DNA of 64,000 bases from Thermoplasmatota archaeon (GTDB taxonomy: Archaea > Thermoplasmatota > Thermoplasmata > Thermoplasmatales > Thermoplasmataceae), in contig JAMCPG010000021.1 of NCBI GenBank assembly GCA_023379845.1, positions 1 to 64,000 of the forward strand, given 5' to 3'. A program made the translations under genes and the position numbers. The notes under the pieces are model-generated. The model was not told the DNA's origin, made no database searches, and saw only the letters and a program-made list of their open reading frames with translations. This document shows, in pieces, positions 11,205 to 20,597 of the stretch; position 1 is the first letter of the stretch, and each line of letters begins with the position of its first letter.

Positions 11205-12155
11205 ATGGTAGAGGAAAAAAAGGAAAAGAAAGGCATTGAAAATATTACGAAGTGTCCCGAGTGCGGATCTGTCCAGCTAATCAGGGATTACGAACGCGGC
11301 GAGCTTATATGCAACTCCTGCGGTCTTGTTATAGATGATGCATATATAGATCAGGGGCCGGAATGGAGGGCATTCGATTCCGATCAGAGTCAATCGAGAG
11401 CACGTGCAGGGTCTCCTATGACTTACACTATCCATGACAAGGGTCTCTCCACTGATATTTCCTGGAAGAACAAGGATTCATACGGCAAATCAATTCCAAC
11501 AAGAAACAGGGCTCAATTATATAGATTGAGGAAGTGGCAGAAAAGGATCAAGGTCTCGAATGCTGCCGAGAGGAACCTATCTCAGGCCCTTCAGGAACTG
11601 GAGAGGATGGCTTCCAATTTGAGCATTCCAAACGATGTCAGGGAAAGTGCAGCGGTTATTTATAGAAAGGCAGTAAAGCAGAACATGATCAGGGGCCGCA
11701 GCATAGAGGGGGTTGTGGCAGGATCGATATATGCTGCCTGCAGGCTTACAAATGTCCCAAGAACATTGGACGAGATTGCATCTGTTACTCGCGTAAAGAA
11801 AAAAGAGATTGGAAGAACATACAGGATAATGAGCAGGTACCTCAAGCTGAATATTATACCATCAAAGCCAGACGACTATGTCAACAGGTTCTGCAGCAAA
11901 CTTAAATTGAGTGCAGAAGCAAAGAAAAGGGCTAACGATATACTGAAACTCGCCAGGGATAACGACCTGACATCTGGGAAAGGGCCAACCGGTGTAGCAG
12001 CCGCAGCAATCTACATTGCTTCACTGTTGACCGGTGAACGGAGAACCCAGAGAAGTGTTGCTGAGGTAGCCGGTGTTACTGAGGTAACAATAAGAAACAG
12101 GTATAAGGAACTGACAGAAAAACTTGGATTGGCAGTGGAGCAGGAAGAGCAGTAA
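11205..12155 (+). CDS. tfb: Transcription initiation factor IIB (TFB paralog 2)
   Basis: [24 protein letters not shown] Zn ribbon and two cyclin repeats; ATG 11205 preceded by GGGAGTGA. Confidence 0.95.
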   Translation: MVEEKKEKKGIENITKCPECGSVQLIRDYERGELICNSCGLVIDDAYIDQGPEWRAFDSDQSQSRARAGSPMTYTIHDKGLSTDISWKNKDSYGKSIPTRNRAQLYRLRKWQKRIKVSNAAERNLSQALQELERMASNLSIPNDVRESAAVIYRKAVKQNMIRGRSIEGVVAGSIYAACRLTNVPRTLDEIASVTRVKKKEIGRTYRIMSRYLKLNIIPSKPDDYVNRFCSKLKLSAEAKKRANDILKLARDNDLTSGKGPTGVAAAAIYIASLLTGERRTQRSVAEVAGVTEVTIRNRYKELTEKLGLAVEQEEQ

Positions 12156-12157
12156 TT

Positions 12158-12388
12158 TTACCTCTCCTCAATCTTTTCAAATACTTCGAAGCACCTTATC
12201 AGGTCATCAACAACGTTTGCTATTGTTGATATTTTTTCATCAGCAATAGTAATTTCAATTCCATCCCGTACATTATTGGCCTTTATTCTGTTTTGATTAT
12301 CTGGTTCCATGCTCTTTAGAAACACATCCCTGAGCTTCCCGGTCATCTCTATCCTCAGCTTCGCTAATACATAAGAACCTTCATCCAT
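12158..12388 (-). CDS. pcc1: KEOPS complex subunit Pcc1-like
   Basis: 76 aa; MEPDNQNRIKANNVRDGIEITIADEKISTIANVVDDLIRCFEV matches the Pcc1 size and pattern. Confidence 0.65.
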   Translation of the reverse strand: MDEGSYVLAKLRIEMTGKLRDVFLKSMEPDNQNRIKANNVRDGIEITIADEKISTIANVVDDLIRCFEVFEKIEER

Positions 12389-12442
12389 TCTTATATGATT
12401 TCTTGAAAAGATAAAATAGATTCTACATTATCCGGGACAAGA

Positions 12443-12527
12443 GCGGAGGTTGCCGAGCCAGGTTAAAGGCGACAGACTCAAGATCTGTTTTCGTAGGAAT
12501 CCGCCGGTTCGAATCCGGCCCTCCGCA
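12443..12527 (+). tRNA. tRNA-Leu (anticodon CAA)
   Basis: Acceptor GCGGAGG/CCTCCGC, anticodon stem ACAGA-CTCAAGA-TCTGT, T arm GCCGG-TTCGAAT-CCGGC, long variable arm, discriminator A. Confidence 0.93.
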
Positions 12528-12613
12528 TTTTAGACTACAGTAGATTTTAGGGTTTACAAAAAATGTAAAATAAGGCAAATGATCGCACCTCCTTATTATA
12601 CACCATAATATGA

Positions 12614-15232
12614 TTACATCTGAATTTCATTTACGTTGAATCCATCTATCGCCATTGAAAGACCAGAGGAAGAAATCAGGCCGGTCTCGAATTTAGCTGT
12701 AACAGTGACAAGGTCACCAGGCAACATAGTGATATAGTTATCCGAATAATAAACTGGGCTCAATTCCATTAAGTTTTCCCTATCCAGTAATCTAACCCTC
12801 GTGAGTAGCCCCAAGCCTTTTGAGTTGTTCTTCAGATTAATCGACATTGCGGTACAGTCACCGTGTATCTCTGTAATGTAAGAAGCATCTATGTTTATCC
12901 GTTGTAAACTGGTTAATTTAGTGAGGTCTGCAAAATCTTTAACAGGGGTATGGAAGAACTGAGTCTCTGGGTAGTCGAGAACATCGTTATTCATTGCCAA
13001 CCAATACAAATTCCTGGAAATTACAACTCCAAAACGATCTTTCAATAATAGATTTACGAACACAACCTCTTCGATATATTTTTTCCTGTCTATTCTGAAA
13101 GCCTCTGCATTACTATCTTCATTAACATCAATATTCGATACAATCGTATCGATAGTTGCAGACCCTGTAGTAATTATTTTTGCTTCAACCTTTAAATCAT
13201 GGTACCTGGTATTTGTGCGATTAACAACTATAACTGAATTGTCATCATAACAAAACTGGACATGCAGACGTTCAAGTGCCTTCTTAACGGCGAAATAGGA
13301 AGAATTGCCAATGAGATAATATGAATATAGGTGCCAAATGAAATTAGGCCATGAACTATTCAGCATCCAATGTATGACGCCTGTAGAATAATACCGGTTT
13401 CTGACATATGCTTCAAACATAGCCCTTTCGGTTTCGTACATTGCTACTTGACTTTTCCACAAGAAATCATCTAATCCCACAGGTTCCCCGAATCTGTTTG
13501 CAATAGCGTACCTAAATCTTGAGATATCATGAAATTCGTTCAAACCACAATGGAGGTCCCAAACGTTATTCGGTGGCCAAAGCTTATCTTCGGGAATAAA
13601 TCTTCGAATTTCTTCGGAGAGAGGAAGTGATACGCCCGGGCAGGTCTCGGTTATGAATCCTTTGGCACCCCCTAAGTCTGTTGCTTCGTACCAGTAATGT
13701 GGCGGGACATAGTCATAAGGACCTGGCATCTTAACACCTGTAGGGCCAGAAATGCTACTGGCAGCTGAGGTTGCAGAAGACACGATTGGTTTGTTCCAGC
13801 CAACTTTTTTCTCTATGTCAAGATACTTGCTTTCAATTTCAGCAGGCGGGTGAAAGTCGCTTCCATTCATCCATATTGCAACTGAAGGATGCATTCGAAG
13901 TCTCAGGAGCTGGTCCTCCAGAGATCTGACAGCTACATTAACATTGTCGCCGTCCCATTTATCCCATTTTTCCCAGACATCTCCACAGTTCCATCCCGCA
14001 ATTACTAGTATCCCGTGCCGATCTGTCAATTCAAATAAATAGTCACTATCAAGCTTGCCTTCAAGCCTGATAGTGTTTAAGCCAATGTCTTTTGCAAGTA
14101 AGATCTGATCCTCTAATTTCTTATCGTCTCTCCTTAAAAACAACTCGGGTGTCCATTCTGCCCCTAATACCAGTACCGGTTTTCTATTTACTTTCAAGAG
14201 TAGATTTCCTTCACTGTTTAATTCCGATTTTATTTCATTAATACCAAAATTTATAACCTCCACATCCGAAATCCCCTCGCTATCTATTGCTGAAATACTC
14301 ATTTTATAGAGATATGGTTCTCCGAATTGTGATGGCCACCACAGTCTAGGTTCTCTAAGAATAAGCTCGGAAAATTCACTCTTATCCAGAGCTATCTCTT
14401 TTCGCTCTTTTGCATCCAAAGTAACCGTCTTTTCAATGCGAATCTGAAAACCAGCACCCTCAATTCTAGCAAGGAGGTTGAATTTCACTGGACTTAAACC
14501 AGCATTAGAGGCAAAAACTCTGACCTCCAATGTCGCTTCGTCCATGCTCTCACTAAGTGTTGGAAATGCAACTGCACTATCCAGGCGTATATTACCAGTG
14601 ACTAATATATAAACATCCTGCCATATTCCCATGTTTTTATCTGGCGGGTAGGGATTCCAGTCTGCCCAGGATATACTTAGATCCAAGGGTGAAGGTGGAA
14701 AAATCTCTAATTCTACCACATTTTCCTCAGAAAATGTTATTTTGTCAGTTATGTCAAACGAGAATCGCCTGAATGTCCCTTTGAATTCATGTTTTTCCTT
14801 AACCAGTTTACCGTTTATCCATAGATTTGCCGAATAATTGATGCCGTTAAAACAGAGCCATACCTTCTTCGATTGATCAGTTCTATCCAATTTGAATTCC
14901 TTTCTAAAGTACCAGGAATTACGATATGGACTTGACTCTGGCATTTCTTCATTGCAAAATAGACCCCTGGTCTTATAGACCATACCGGCGAGCTTAAGGA
15001 GGTTGTCACCGAAGAATGGGTCTTTGGCTTTTCCGGAACTTACAAGCGAACCTAAAGAGGTTTGAGGCATGTCACAGTGATTCCAATCCCGAGTATCATA
15101 ACCAGGCAAAGAATGGTTTTCTGGCTTATCCTGGAGCTCGGAAGAATTTATAACTTGCCAGTTATCATTCATTAAGAATTTTCTGCGGTATTCAATACCT
15201 TCTTTTTCAACAAAAATAAAAGATTCACTCAT
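12614..15232 (-). CDS. Glycoside hydrolase family 2, exo-beta-glucosaminidase/beta-mannosidase-like
   Basis: 872 aa; jelly-roll N-terminus (NSWYFRKEFKL, LCFNGINYSANLWINGKLV), GIWQDVYI, TIM barrel with WMNGSDFHPP and GFITETCPG. Confidence 0.85.
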   Translation of the reverse strand: MSESFIFVEKEGIEYRRKFLMNDNWQVINSSELQDKPENHSLPGYDTRDWNHCDMPQTSLGSLVSSGKAKDPFFGDNLLKLAGMVYKTRGLFCNEEMPESSPYRNSWYFRKEFKLDRTDQSKKVWLCFNGINYSANLWINGKLVKEKHEFKGTFRRFSFDITDKITFSEENVVELEIFPPSPLDLSISWADWNPYPPDKNMGIWQDVYILVTGNIRLDSAVAFPTLSESMDEATLEVRVFASNAGLSPVKFNLLARIEGAGFQIRIEKTVTLDAKERKEIALDKSEFSELILREPRLWWPSQFGEPYLYKMSISAIDSEGISDVEVINFGINEIKSELNSEGNLLLKVNRKPVLVLGAEWTPELFLRRDDKKLEDQILLAKDIGLNTIRLEGKLDSDYLFELTDRHGILVIAGWNCGDVWEKWDKWDGDNVNVAVRSLEDQLLRLRMHPSVAIWMNGSDFHPPAEIESKYLDIEKKVGWNKPIVSSATSAASSISGPTGVKMPGPYDYVPPHYWYEATDLGGAKGFITETCPGVSLPLSEEIRRFIPEDKLWPPNNVWDLHCGLNEFHDISRFRYAIANRFGEPVGLDDFLWKSQVAMYETERAMFEAYVRNRYYSTGVIHWMLNSSWPNFIWHLYSYYLIGNSSYFAVKKALERLHVQFCYDDNSVIVVNRTNTRYHDLKVEAKIITTGSATIDTIVSNIDVNEDSNAEAFRIDRKKYIEEVVFVNLLLKDRFGVVISRNLYWLAMNNDVLDYPETQFFHTPVKDFADLTKLTSLQRINIDASYITEIHGDCTAMSINLKNNSKGLGLLTRVRLLDRENLMELSPVYYSDNYITMLPGDLVTVTAKFETGLISSSGLSMAIDGFNVNEIQM

Positions 15233-15343
15233 TTTTGCAAAATTCCGGTTAAGTATAATAATTTTTTATACATGCAAATGTAAAAGTGTGGTTAAGGGAA
15301 TCTGATGGGAGAAGACCAGATTATTCATAGTGCTGGTGAGCAG

Positions 15344-16600
15344 CTATTGGTTAGTGGACATATTTGTCCACTGTTCTGGCTCTATTTTGCCATATTTGAC
15401 CTTTTCTGCACCTAAAAAGTCAGCAAAGTCTTCCACTCTATCGGCAAGTCTTTCTCCAATAACAGCCTCATTTTCGAAACCAGGTTCTGCAAACACCCTG
15501 AGGATATTGAGTGTTTTCTGTTCTTTTTCAAACTTCGCATCTACCCTGCCAACGAGGTTGCTGCCCCACAATATGGGAAGGACATAGGTGCCATACTTTC
15601 TCTTTTCATTTGGGACAAACTGTTCGAGAATATAATTAAAATTGAACATTTTCTGAGTCCTATCTCTGAGTGTAATTATATTGTCGAAAGGTGAAATCAG
15701 GCTCAGCCAAGGCTCCCATTTATCTGCGATGATGGAGTCAAGTGCCCTAATGTCTTCAGATAAAATGTAATATTCCCTTGCTTTTTGTTCACCTTCAATC
15801 TTGACTTTCACTGTCTTTCCATCTTCAAGTAATTTCCGGAGGGTCCCCTTTATATCAGCATATCTTCCCCTGACAAAATAGCGGTAAATGTCATACTCTG
15901 CAGAGACCCCAAGGGCTCTCATTGCCCTAATTGCGGTGGACATTTCTAATTCAACTGCAGGTATAATCTTCCTTTCAACAGATCGAGGAAGAAAATTATC
16001 CGTCAGGCCCCAGAGATTCTGTTTTCCAGAATGACCCACTACCATGACTTCCCCTGTCATTTGGAGGTGAAAAAGCAATTCGTTGACTTCATTAGCCGAA
16101 CTCCAACCGTCTTGCTTTTTCTTCTTCTTGCCATAACCTTTTAATTGTCCTGTTTCTGCTGGGCCCTCATTCAGGCTCTTCATCACCTTTTGTTTCAACT
16201 CATGATGAGATTTCAGGAATTTACTTGCAGATTCAGCATGGGAAGCCCATCCCTTTATCATGGAATCCGGATATCTGGCCATCAAACTGTAGAATATAGG
16301 GTAGTCCTCAGCAAGCACTAACCATGCAATTGGTGTCCAATGAAACAATACTTCTTTATCATTCCACATCATCTTATCTAGTTCAGACCAGTCAAATTTA
16401 CCAATCCTGCTCCAAATGGAGATTAGATGCGAAGGGGCCACAACTGTGACTGGATCCCATTGAATGTACCCGACATTCCTGATTATTGACTTCAGCTTAT
16501 CATTAAAAGTACCTTCAGGTGTATTGCCTGCAAGGAACTGTTTGCGAATTGTCAGTCTTTTTGCTGCTTCCAAAGAGGTAGTAATGGTTTCAATTTCCAT
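15344..16600 (-). CDS. Winged-helix DNA-binding protein of the YcaQ/AlkZ (HTH_42) type
   Basis: 418 aa; RNVGYIQWDPVTVVAPSHLISIWSRIGKFDWSELDKMMWNDKEVLFHWTP; LISPFDNIITLRDRTQKMFNFNYILEQFVPNEKRKYGTYVLPILWG. Confidence 0.82.
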   Translation of the reverse strand: MEIETITTSLEAAKRLTIRKQFLAGNTPEGTFNDKLKSIIRNVGYIQWDPVTVVAPSHLISIWSRIGKFDWSELDKMMWNDKEVLFHWTPIAWLVLAEDYPIFYSLMARYPDSMIKGWASHAESASKFLKSHHELKQKVMKSLNEGPAETGQLKGYGKKKKKQDGWSSANEVNELLFHLQMTGEVMVVGHSGKQNLWGLTDNFLPRSVERKIIPAVELEMSTAIRAMRALGVSAEYDIYRYFVRGRYADIKGTLRKLLEDGKTVKVKIEGEQKAREYYILSEDIRALDSIIADKWEPWLSLISPFDNIITLRDRTQKMFNFNYILEQFVPNEKRKYGTYVLPILWGSNLVGRVDAKFEKEQKTLNILRVFAEPGFENEAVIGERLADRVEDFADFLGAEKVKYGKIEPEQWTNMSTNQ

Positions 16601-16674
16601 CTTGTTTCACATTTAATTCCTATCTGACATTATATTAAGACGGCATATAATAATTCTTATTTTGCAATAACCAT

Positions 16675-16815
16675 TTACTCTTGGAGGGCCCTCACATACC
16701 TGGGCCACTTCGACTTTTTCATGTGTTCTCGCAAAACATGATGCTTTAACAATTGGCCTCCTGATCTTCCATAATAGTCATCATTAGAGTTGTCTAGATC
16801 ATTCTCATCGGACAG
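16675..16815 (-). pseudogene. Possible gene remnant without a conventional start
   Basis: Reverse-strand open frame ...LSDENDLDNSNDDYYGRSGGQLLKHHVLREHMKKSKWPRYVRALQE*, protein-like composition, no ATG/GTG near its start. Confidence 0.25.
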
Positions 16816-16822
16816 TTTTATA

Positions 16823-18046
16823 TTATATCATAAAATTGTAGAATTCTCTAAATACAACAGGGGTGAAGGAAATAACACAAACAATTGCACCTATCAGGTA
16901 AAAACTGCCCTGAAGGGTAAGAGTCTGAATCAGAATGCCGCCGATAGTGCCAGATAAGAATGTAAGACTGATGCCGAATGTCTTGATGACTCCGCTCACC
17001 CTGCCCATCATTTCGTGGTCTACAATTTTGAGGATGGCAGTATTTGTCACAACATTGATCACACCGATTAAAATGCCTATTACAAATGTTACTGCAAAAT
17101 CTGGAAACACGGATTTAATAATACCTACCAGGAACAGCAGGAACCCTACAGGTAGTATTGTTCCTATTGAATATAAACCAAGTTTGCCTTTAGCAGCCGA
17201 TCCTAGAACTGAACCAATGATAACGCCAGCCGTCAGGCTCAGCGCAAGCGTTGTGAAATATATAGCGCTCAGCTTGAACTGATCCTGAATCAGGAATGCC
17301 ATTAATATTCCTAACGTTCCGAGAGCCAGATTAATAGCAAGGACAATTATTACAAGTCCTCGCAACCTCTTATCTTTGAATACATACTCAAGACCCTTCC
17401 TGATGGAAGAATTCATGTTGCTTTCAGATGAGACTATTGTTGTTCTCTCATCCTTCATCAGGAAAATCGGTATAATTGCCACTGAAAATATGATTGCGAA
17501 ACTACATACGGCGAAATTAAGCCCGAGGATCAGAAATACCCCAGACATAGCATATCCCACTCCTTCGGCGACTGCTCCCAGGCTCTGTGATAGAGAGACT
17601 CCGGACTGGTACTGTTGCGCACCTAGAAACTGCTTCGACCAGCTTGCGGACGTCGAATTCATAATGTCTGTAGATAAACCTATTACAAACGCGACGAAGT
17701 ATATAGAGAGGGTTTCAATCAGTAAACCCTTGACGAGAAGAGCTATGAATAGCCCGAAAATAGAAAGCACCCTTGCCAGCGAAACCAAGATTGCAAGACC
17801 TTTCTTGGTTGCCAGCCGATCCACATAAGCTCCAAGCACAAAGCTGAAAAAAAGCGGCAAGACTGCCATCCCATCTGCCAGACCCGCAAGTATGGACGAT
17901 CTTGTTAAAAGCAGAGCAATCCAGATAACTGCGAGCTGAAAACCCGCAACGCCTGTCCTAGAAATAGCACTGGTTGCTACAAGAAGCTTAAAGTTTCTGC
18001 TTAAAGGTAGCTTGGATATACTTATTTCTCTATCCACTTCATTCAT
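16823..18046 (-). CDS. MFS transporter
   Basis: 407 aa, about 12 predicted hydrophobic segments; FVLGAYVDRLATKKGLAILVSLARV (MFS loop motif). Confidence 0.88.
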   Translation of the reverse strand: MNEVDREISISKLPLSRNFKLLVATSAISRTGVAGFQLAVIWIALLLTRSSILAGLADGMAVLPLFFSFVLGAYVDRLATKKGLAILVSLARVLSIFGLFIALLVKGLLIETLSIYFVAFVIGLSTDIMNSTSASWSKQFLGAQQYQSGVSLSQSLGAVAEGVGYAMSGVFLILGLNFAVCSFAIIFSVAIIPIFLMKDERTTIVSSESNMNSSIRKGLEYVFKDKRLRGLVIIVLAINLALGTLGILMAFLIQDQFKLSAIYFTTLALSLTAGVIIGSVLGSAAKGKLGLYSIGTILPVGFLLFLVGIIKSVFPDFAVTFVIGILIGVINVVTNTAILKIVDHEMMGRVSGVIKTFGISLTFLSGTIGGILIQTLTLQGSFYLIGAIVCVISFTPVVFREFYNFMI

Positions 18047-18281
18047 TCAAGTCACTACCATTAATTTCTGAAAAAAATCTGCAGTGCAACATATCATTTT
18101 TTCTAAGGCCGACAAATATGATCTGATTTCTCCAGAATCCAAAAAAATGAGCCTTATATGGGCGCGTTCTAAGGTCTTAAGGAAAATTCCCCCACTCCTG
18201 GCTAACATATCAATTAAACTTCGTCGTATAAATTTCATAAATACGTAAAACTAAAATTCATATATTAACTTATCTGTCTAT

Positions 18282-18890
18282 ATGTCGCCCAATAGATATG
18301 AAATGCTTACAGAGGTATTCAGAAACCCGACAAAATTCAGGATAATTCTCCTTCTTAGCGAACATGGTAGAATGACCGTAACTGATATGGCAAAGTTGGT
18401 GAAAGTGAGCAGGTCAAACCTTTATCATTTCATAGCCCAGATGGTTAAAGATGGCATTGTAAAACCTCCCGAAGTGATACCAAGAAAGAACTATGTTGAA
18501 AAATTTTATCGGTTGAACGATGAAATGTTCAAAGCAGAAGATATGAAGGAATGGGAAAAACTCCTGCGTATCGCAAACGCTAAGGAAATAAAGGAAACTG
18601 TAAGTTCCATATTAATGGGTTATTCTATGATCTTGAACTTTATAGCAGATCGGATATCAGCCTCCGAAGACGATGACGTTGAACACCTAAGAAAATGGCT
18701 GATAGAAGAAACGCCATACACCCTATCTTATGCGGTAATGTCTAAGAAAACATCCAGCAGAATCAATCCGATCCTGAAAGAACTATGGAATGCGCTGTCT
18801 GAAGAAACTGAAAGAGATGATAATAGTGATACCAATGCGTGGAGCAGGCTGCTATTGGTTTTTCTTCCTATGCTTGGAACACCCATCTGA
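18282..18890 (+). CDS. ArsR-like winged-helix transcriptional regulator
   Basis: RNPTKFRIILLLSEHGRMTVTDMAKLVKVSRSNLYHFIAQMVKDGIVKPPE; divergent from the MFS gene. Confidence 0.8.
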   Translation: MSPNRYEMLTEVFRNPTKFRIILLLSEHGRMTVTDMAKLVKVSRSNLYHFIAQMVKDGIVKPPEVIPRKNYVEKFYRLNDEMFKAEDMKEWEKLLRIANAKEIKETVSSILMGYSMILNFIADRISASEDDDVEHLRKWLIEETPYTLSYAVMSKKTSSRINPILKELWNALSEETERDDNSDTNAWSRLLLVFLPMLGTPI

Positions 18891-19111
18891 CTTCTTATGA
18901 AATTATCTCTGCAGATTCAAATTGTTCATTTTCACCTTGGCGTACCTAGTACGGGTGAGTCTAGAGTGATCTCGAAAGTAACATGGTGAGGAGAGAATAT
19001 TTTTTGAAAGCTTAATGCTCTCCCATAAACTTGGTCCTGTAAACCAAAACCGTCTTTGAAAATAGATTTTCAGTAATTAATCGGAAAAACAATTATCCAG
19101 GACCCATGATA

Positions 19112-19129
19112 TGTGCATTATAATGCACA
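19112..19129. repeat. Perfect 18-bp palindrome TGTGCATTATAATGCACA
   Basis: 9-bp arms, no spacer, between the convergent ends of the HTH regulator and the nfeD-like gene. Confidence 0.9.
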
Positions 19130-19164
19130 ACATCTTTCTAATTGGCTCTGACGAGAAGAGCAGA

Positions 19165-20466
19165 TCAGCGTGTATCTTCTTTCTTTTCGACAAGAAGTGT
19201 TAAGCCTTCACTAGAGCGCACAATAACTTTTTCACCTACAGCTGCCTTGTCTCCGGAGACAAGTCTGGCTTTCCAGCGCTGGCCCTCGTAAGATACCCAC
19301 CCTTCAGGTACTAGCTCTTCCTTTACCTCAACCTGCTGGCCAATCATTCCCTCCAGCCCTGTGTATTTCTTCTTACCGAGTGATCTGATAATATATTGAA
19401 GATAATAGGCGACCATGAATGCCACTATTATCACTCCTGCGGCAACGAATAGATTCGCCTCGCTGAAGGGTGATGAAGAACTTGCACTGGGTGAGTACGT
19501 AATATAGCTGGGAGTGAGAAGGAACGCGCCAACCACTCCCACAACTATGCCAGAAATCATCATAAAACCGTGGCCTGTCTTGAACTCAAACAAAATGAGA
19601 GCAGCGCCAACTATTAAGAAAATAAAACCTATAAAGGGCGCTCCGATAATCTCTGCTCCGATCAGCCCCAGTCCGATCATGATAAGTCCAACTACGCTCA
19701 GGATTATGCTACCATGATAGATATCCAGGAGAATTGCCAGAACTCCTATTGTTATTAGTATGCCATCGACAAATGAATTGCTCAGGAATGTAAGGAAGTT
19801 ATCGTAAGCATTTGGATTCATTATAACAACATTTGGTGCATTCTGGGAAGAAGCAAGTCCTTCTATCTGCAGGAAAGCTGATAAGTTGTTTGCCTGCCCG
19901 TCTATGAGATTCAGTGAAAGCGCCTGGGTTGAAGTATAAGTTGCATCTGACACAATCATTGATAAGGCAGCAGAAACATTCTTACCATGTGCAACTGCCA
20001 GGCTAGTCATTAGTTGCATCATCGAAGTGGTTTCGCTGCTTGATCCTCCCAGCACAACAGGTGCTGAAGGTCCGATTGAAGATCCAGGCCCCATGAAGAT
20101 ATAGTCAGAAGCCATTGCAATATATGAGCCCGCAGAGGAAGCAAGCCCGGATGGGTCCACATAGGTGTAAACTGGAATTCCCTTGGCCTCAGTCTGGTTG
20201 ATGTAAGAGATCATCTGCTCCATTTCTGCAATGTATCCACCGGGTGTGTTCATGTTAATTACAACAGCCCCTACAGTTGAGGGCGTCAATCCAAGCAGGT
20301 CAGATTTAAAGAATGCTGCACTACCAGGATCAACCGCTTCCTGGAAATTAAGAACCACAACCTGCTTTTGGCTTCCGGAAGCATGAGCTGTGCCGGAAAG
20401 ACCGGTCGCCAAGAACGCAGCGACTATAATGAGGATTAACAAGGTCTTGGAATTCACCAATCGCAT
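19165..20466 (-). CDS. NfeD-family membrane-bound ClpP-class serine protease
   Basis: INMNTPGGYIAEMEQMISYIN, GLASSAGSYIAMASDYIFMGPGSSIGPSAPV, several TM segments, C-terminal NfeD OB-like domain. Confidence 0.9.
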   Translation of the reverse strand: MRLVNSKTLLILIIVAAFLATGLSGTAHASGSQKQVVVLNFQEAVDPGSAAFFKSDLLGLTPSTVGAVVINMNTPGGYIAEMEQMISYINQTEAKGIPVYTYVDPSGLASSAGSYIAMASDYIFMGPGSSIGPSAPVVLGGSSSETTSMMQLMTSLAVAHGKNVSAALSMIVSDATYTSTQALSLNLIDGQANNLSAFLQIEGLASSQNAPNVVIMNPNAYDNFLTFLSNSFVDGILITIGVLAILLDIYHGSIILSVVGLIMIGLGLIGAEIIGAPFIGFIFLIVGAALILFEFKTGHGFMMISGIVVGVVGAFLLTPSYITYSPSASSSSPFSEANLFVAAGVIIVAFMVAYYLQYIIRSLGKKKYTGLEGMIGQQVEVKEELVPEGWVSYEGQRWKARLVSGDKAAVGEKVIVRSSEGLTLLVEKKEDTR

Positions 20467-20597
20467 TGCTCTTTAATTGTTAACAATTGAATTAACCTTT
20501 CGCGCGTTCACAAAACGATTTTAACTATCCCTTAAGTTGATAGGCTCTCAAACCTTAATAGCGATAAGATTTAGCATATCAATGCCATCACAAAAAC

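Noticed and set aside
18047-18238. 63-aa minus-strand ORF between the MFS and HTH genes
   Set aside because: No motif; occupies the divergent promoter region; likely chance.
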